Assembly (NCBI GenBank): GCA_019137255.1
Contig: WPDH01000076.1
Coordinates: forward strand, 308,608 to 372,607
Direction of reading: 5' to 3'
DNA: 64,000 nt
Source: Corinectria fuckeliana
Taxonomy: Eukaryota; Ascomycota; Sordariomycetes; Hypocreales; Nectriaceae
The notes beneath the pieces are model-generated. The model worked only from the letters and a program-made list of their open reading frames with translations, made no database searches and was not told where the DNA came from. The translations under genes and the position numbers were made by a program. Shown piece by piece: positions 56,443 to 64,000 of the stretch. Within the stretch, counting starts at the first letter, position 1. Each line of letters starts with the position of its first letter.

Positions 56443-57662
56443 TATGCTCCTCGTTGTCGTGACGGTCGGGTTTGGGGTCGGCCCGTTCATCAGAGGTATC
56501 GTCGTGGGGAGGACGACCTGGAGATGGGTAAGCCGCTTTCGATCTGGAACGGTCCGATGTACGCTAACTTTGCGTCGTTAGATCTTCTACCTAAATATCC
56601 TCCTCGGCGGACTAGGAATGGTCATCGCCTATATGTTTCTCAATCTTCAGTGGGACCGCCAGGAGTCCGTCAAGGCCAAGCTTCGCCGCATCGACTACGG
56701 GGGCAGCGCCATTCTCTTTGCATCGAGCGTCTCGATCCTTATAAGCCTCACCTGGGCAGGACCTCTCTATCCATGGTCCGACGCGCGGATTCTCGCACCG
56801 CTCTTCGTTGGCCTCGCCGGCCTCGTCGGATTTGTTCTCTACGAGGGATCCAGCATTCCCGTCGAACCCGTCATGCCAGTCCGGCTCTTCCCTCACCGCA
56901 CATCTCGCATCGTCTACGCCCAGACATTCCTCAACTCGCTGCTCATCATGTGGTGCTACTACTTTCTGCCTCTATATTTCCAGGCAGTCAAAACGTCGAC
57001 GCCGTCGAGGTCGGGCGTGCAGATGCTTCCCGTCGCGCTCATTGCCATCCCGGGAGCGGCCGTCTCCGCCCTTATGCTATCGAGATGGGGTAAATACAGG
57101 TGGCTGCACATGACTGGCTTCTTCCTTCCTTGTCTTGGTGGAGGCATGCTCGGCCTCCTCCGCGAGGACAGCTTTGATGCTGCTTAGATCCTCATTCAAT
57201 TCCTACCTGCCATTGGCTCTGGCTTCTTGTTCAGCACCCTCCTCCCAGCGTTCCAAGCATCAGCCTCGGAGATTGACCAGGCCGCAGCAACAGGAACATG
57301 GTCGTTCATCCGGACATTGCGCATGGTGTGGGGTGTCGCCGTGGCCGGGACCATCTTCAACACCTACACGAAGCAGTACGCGCACCAGATTGACAACGAG
57401 CTGGCAAGGGAGTATCTTTCCTTAGGCGACGCGTATGCAAACGCGACTAGGGCGTTTGTCATTCAGTTCGAGGAGCCGGTCAGGGGCCAGCTCCGCCACG
57501 TCTTCATGCTAGCGCTGCGAAAAGTATACCTCATCCCTCATCTCTGTGGCTTTTGGCGGGCTGGCGTTGGTGCTAGCAGTTTTCGAGAAAAAACATCCCG
57601 TTGAGAAAGGAGCTCGATACAGAGTACGGACTGGGAGTGAGGGAGAAGGAAAGCGACCGTGA
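56443..57662 (+). pseudogene. MFS efflux transporter (DHA2-type) pseudogene
   Basis: Membrane transporter relic. Only the part from about TM5 remains: VGFGVGPFIRGIVVGRTTWR-W, then an intact intron (56536-56580, GTAAGC..GTTAG), then IFYLNILLGGLGMVIAYMFL. The frame continues through several membrane helices to DSFDAA, where an in-frame TAG (57185-57187) interrupts it. Reading through gives ILIQFLPAIGSGFLFSTLLP and the conserved TWSFIRTLRMVWGVAVAGTI. Near 57,528 the frame slips; the alternative frame continues SLISVAFGGLALVLAVFEKK to a stop at 57660-57662. Damage is therefore threefold: missing N-terminus (TM1-4), nonsense codon, frameshift. Such pumps usually sit in secondary-metabolite or toxin-export clusters, and a regulator relic lies next door. 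Confidence 0.8.
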
Positions 57663-58027
57663 AAAGGACAAAGAGCAAGCTTAGATGGCACTGCATAGGT
57701 TGACGAAGCAGCAGGCAACGAGATGGGCGAAGTTTCTCCAAGAATCTTAGGCTCGCATAGGATATAAACTGGGCAGGATGCCCATTGATCATACAAACAA
57801 TAGAAAACTGCGAATAATCATTACTCTCATCAACAGTACATGGATCCCGACCCCGAGACACCGGGCCGGCTACCGCCCGCAAGTCGGCATCGAGAAAAAC
57901 CTCCGAAGCGCCCCACAAAAATCTCCGAGTGCCCAACTCCACTCCGGTCCCGCCTCACCAGCACGCAACACCGATCTCATTTCACAGCACGCAAGCCATC
58001 CCGTCGTCTTCCTATTCCTCCAATATC

Positions 58028-59118
58028 ATGCCTCTTCGCACATGCCCGATGCACTCTCAACCGGCCCCGCCTCACCCCAACCAGGTCCGATCTGCGTGCG
58101 AGCGCTGCCGGCCCGTAGCGCTGCGTCGGGCATCGAGTGGGTCATGTCGTTCGGTTCCCCGTTTGACCTCAACAGCCCTGGTTACATGGGCTTCCCACTG
58201 GAAGGCTGGCCTGTTGTCCAAGACCCGGGGGCAACGGACTGTGAGCACCAGGTCATCGTGCCGACCAACACCTCCTATGAAAGATTGTCGAGGCTCAACG
58301 TGGAAATCCACAAAGGCCTAGAAAGCATAGCGTGCTTCATGACCCAGCCGAGATTCGACAAATTTGTTCGCACGCTTCACAGTGACATGGATGGCTACAA
58401 GAACCTGCAGCTGGTCGTGCAGAACTCGCAGGAATTTCTCGACGTCATCAAGGCTCCCGCCGACAGCTCGGTATCCGGCCTATATCGAGGCAAGCCCATC
58501 GCTCGTCTCCGGACTCTCTCGCCTTGACCCTCGCCCCTTCGGTCATGGGACCATCTACACCTCCGCCAAATGAAACCCCGCCTGGCGATGCGTCCTCTCC
58601 CTCCAGCGACCCACGACTCCCCAACCATGCTTCTCGTCGTCTCCTGCCACGTCCAGCTCATCAAGCACCTCGAGGTCATCTAGAAAATCATCTACGACTC
58701 AACTAGCGACCCGACGTCTGCCCCCGTAGGCCGCGCCCCGGTGGCTTATGCCGACCTGCCCATTATAGAGGCATCCTTACAGCTCATCCTCTTCTGCGAG
58801 CTGGTGTGCCACGTCCTTTCACAGATGAACCTCGTATTAGGCCTTACCGAGTACATGGTCAGGCCGCAGCGCCTGGGCAGGCCTGCTACGCCACCGACGT
58901 TATCGGAATCTAGTGAATGCAGAGCTGGGGGCCGTGGAGAGCACCTAGACGACGCGCCCCGCGAGGTTGTTGGGAGTAACGAGGATGACGAAAGAGATGT
59001 TTGTGGAACTTTCCATGATGGGGCTTGCATACGTTCTGCTCTTGCTTCTCGGCTTCCTAAGGCCTCTATGACGGCCCAGCCTATGTGGGAGCTGAAGATC
59101 GAAGCAACCACGAAATAG
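58028..59118 (+). pseudogene. Zn2Cys6 transcription-regulator pseudogene (AflR-like style)
   Basis: Remains of a fungal binuclear-zinc-cluster regulator. At 58077-58110 the frame reads NQVRSACERCR, the usual start of a Zn2Cys6 motif, but the remaining cysteines are lost (only C in GSCRS follows). After a frame change, 58144-58470 reads MSFGSPFDLNSPGYMGFPLE and later HKGLESIACFMTQPRFDKFV. A further piece (58628-59118) reads MLLVVSCHVQLIKHLEVI, a TAG stop, KIIYDSTSDPTSAPV, then YADLPIIEASLQLILFCELV, in the manner of the C-terminal region of AflR-type regulators. Frames change at least once and one stop is internal. The identification is weaker than for the neighbouring transporter because no single long domain survives. 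Confidence 0.5.
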
Positions 59119-59617
59119 TCCTTGGTCCAGGACTTAACTCCAAGTTCCACGGGTTTGAGTAATGGGAATTGTCGTGGTATACTTTCTCCAGTCAAGAAAC
59201 ATGTTGTTGGTGGCTAAAGGCTTCTATTGAGCGCCTAGGTCGGAAACTCACACTGCTTAAGGCTACAAATGTCTACTTTGAGGGGAATCGAGTAACGGGG
59301 AAGTGAAGATGTAGACTGTGTCAAGCGCGCAAGGTGTAGAACGTTGTAAGATATAATTTCTGGTCGCTACCTATAGATGCAACTTGGTTTAGGCATCAGG
59401 GTAGGTAAAACAGTGACTGTCAATCTAGACGGCGCTAACAGCTCTACTCTAAAGCAATCTAGAGGCCATCAGGGAGAATACCATCGACCACAAAGAATCT
59501 TCCATGGCCAACAAACACGTCCTGCAGCCATCTCATCGTAATGGTTTACATCCTTAGCAGGCTTTTAGCTCCATTCCTAAACTCCATGCAAAAGAATCCA
59601 GAACACAGCCCGATTCA
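59119..59617. other. Intergenic
   Basis: 0.5 kb between the regulator relic (+) and the 2EXR gene (-). No feature was seen. Confidence 0.5.
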
Positions 59618-61013
59618 TTATCGAGGCACAGAAAACGAAAACTCGAACTCATTCCCTCCCTCAACGCCAAATACAAATGGAAAGTCGCCTCGGACTTCGG
59701 TGGGTGTAGTCTCCGTCGCCAAAGCCGGTGCCTTGTAAGGGGAGCGTCGACTCCTCCAAGTAGGATGCTCTTCGCAAAACGTTCGCTTGTTGCGACCCTT
59801 CTTGATCGGTGTAGTTGATGCTTTATTCGTCTCCGTACGTCGTGTGACTGTCCACTCGCACGCCAACACGCCGAACTTGACGTTTTCGGGTTTCGCGTGA
59901 GTGCTCAACTTGCTCAACTTTGCGTACTTAACAAACCGGTTCTGGAGCCAGGAAGTGGTCTCGAAAACTTTCGATCTGACAGTCCAATCTTGATTGTCGA
60001 CTTCGAAGTATGTTCTGTTTCCACCCTCGAATTTCGATGCCGTCTTGTCTAATAATCTCGAGTCAGTTGATGCTTTGCTAAGTTCAAGATGGAGTACACC
60101 AACTCTTTCCAAGGGCCGTGGAAATTCCCGCATGCGAGCTGCCCTGGGACTCCTCACCGGTAGGCTTGCGAAGAATGAAGTAGTCGACGAAGTAGAATTG
60201 CTCCAAGTTTGGCAGGTACTGCGCGAGGAAGTAGTAAAGGTGTTTCGGAAAAGCGATTCTATCAGTCGTGTTGTGTATCTGGCCGCAGACGGGGCAGCGA
60301 GTCGGCGAATGCTGTTCATGCCATTGGTGACAGTAGCGAACGGCAACCTTGCGAATTCTGTCAAGCCCGGCACATTGAATAGTCTTGGTAAAGTGACAGC
60401 CACTTTCGAACACGTCTGGGGGGACGTAATCAAGGTAGACGATATCCGAGGCGATATCAAGGCTAATCATTCGACCGCCGAGCATGAGAGCACTTGGCCG
60501 AGCTATCAAGTGCTTGGCGACGGCCGCAGACTCGTTGCAAGTGACAGACAACTTGGTGAGCTCCTGGTTGAGTATGGTGTAGTAGGAGATGTCGGCTTCT
60601 GGGCTGGGATAGAGCGGCACTAGGCAAGCGTAGTGAGTGCTTGTCGGGCGTTTCTCGCGCTTGACCTCAAGGGTCATTTCGTCGACTACGATATCGCCAT
60701 TGTTGCTGCTCTCGGAATGTTCACGACGAGGAGCCATGCCGCCGTCCCACCACCTTTCGTTGTTTCCGAAATCCTCATTCTGGATCTTGAGGAAGTGCAT
60801 GCCAGGCGTAGCGACTGCAGTCTCCCAGATCTGATGGCGTATCTCGGCGGGGAGGCGAGCAAACGGCGAGAAGTCCCGACAGTCGGGAGGGATCTCGAAT
60901 CTGATGGCCGAGTCCATAGTCGATGTGGGACACTTGTCAGGCTCTTCGTCGGAAATGTCTGCGTCCTGAAACACGGCACTTGTTTGACAATCGATAGAAA
61001 AGATCGAGCCCAT
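59618..61013 (-). CDS. 2EXR-domain protein, unknown function
   Basis: Exon 1 is 60158-61013 and exon 2 is 59618-60048; the intron has a GTGAGG donor, CTGAC branch point and TTAG acceptor. Protein 428 residues. The start at 61013 (MGSIFSIDCQ) is the first Met with plausible context; Met at MDSAIRFEIP, about 33 codons later, is an alternative. The upstream open frame is low-complexity. The 2EXR motif is clear: FSPFARLPAEIRHQIWETAV, followed by the fungal-type DIVYLDYVPPDVF and YLPNLEQFYFVDYFILRKPT segments. A small CPVCGQIH pair may bind metal. The C-terminus (EFEFSFSVPR) is poorly supported and a further intron cannot be excluded. 2EXR proteins are numerous in Pezizomycotina and have no established biochemical role. 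Confidence 0.8.

Positions 61014-64000
<2,987 letters not shown>

Overview
The window is nuclear DNA of a filamentous ascomycete (Pezizomycotina, most likely Sordariomycetes). The evidence is short 45-75 bp introns with GTRNGT donors, CTAAC-like branch points and YAG acceptors, a fungal-specific gene set (Atg27, Spt20, a Pex22-like peroxin, 2EXR and F-box proteins, GH12, an RNA-dependent RNA polymerase), and a repeat pair mutated in the way RIP (repeat-induced point mutation) does it. The species is not decided. All gene models were spliced by eye; the spliced length of every intact model is a multiple of three.

Layout. 1-1796: 3' part of glutamate decarboxylase (+). 2939-3673: small secreted cysteine-containing protein (-). 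3970-5384: mitochondrial acetylornithine aminotransferase (-) with a Gcn4/CPC1-type site upstream. 6529-7700: Atg27 (-). 8414-11579: SAGA subunit Spt20 with long polyglutamine (-). 12349-13685: Pex22-like peroxin (-), divergent from eIF2B gamma, 14352-16285 (+). 16286-24286: 8 kb without a convincing gene, upstream of a two-finger C2H2 transcription factor, 24287-25440 (+). 29152-31525: large leucine-rich protein (+), convergent with a secreted GH12 glucanase/xyloglucanase, 31618-32416 (-). 34122-39251: two head-to-tail copies of a 2,565 bp unit, very AT-rich and saturated with transitions. 41043-42198: Gpr1/Fun34/YaaH acetate-transporter family (-). 46090-47403: F-box protein with Cys pairs and membrane segments (-). 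48263-52120: RNA-dependent RNA polymerase (-). 52977-54593: fusion of two EthD-like domains with an alpha/beta hydrolase (+). 54812-59118: decaying accessory island with a STAND-type N-terminal gene with a broken splice donor, a NACHT remnant, an MFS transporter pseudogene and a Zn2Cys6-regulator pseudogene. 59618-61013: 2EXR protein (-). The window ends in a 173-base poly-C run that is almost certainly an assembly artefact; a second artefact surrounds the two Ns at 43950-43951.

Most genes are unrelated housekeeping genes (amino-acid synthesis, translation initiation, autophagy, peroxisome, chromatin). Two genome-defence signatures lie about 9 kb apart: the RIP-type tandem duplication and the RNA polymerase of RNA silencing. 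The 53-59 kb stretch looks like a relic of an accessory cluster (enzyme, transporter, regulator) mixed with NLR-like (STAND) fragments. I found no clearly new biological system. The most unusual items are the exact 2,565 bp mutated tandem pair, the EthD-EthD-hydrolase fusion, the GT-to-AT donor in the STAND gene, and the F-box protein with membrane segments.
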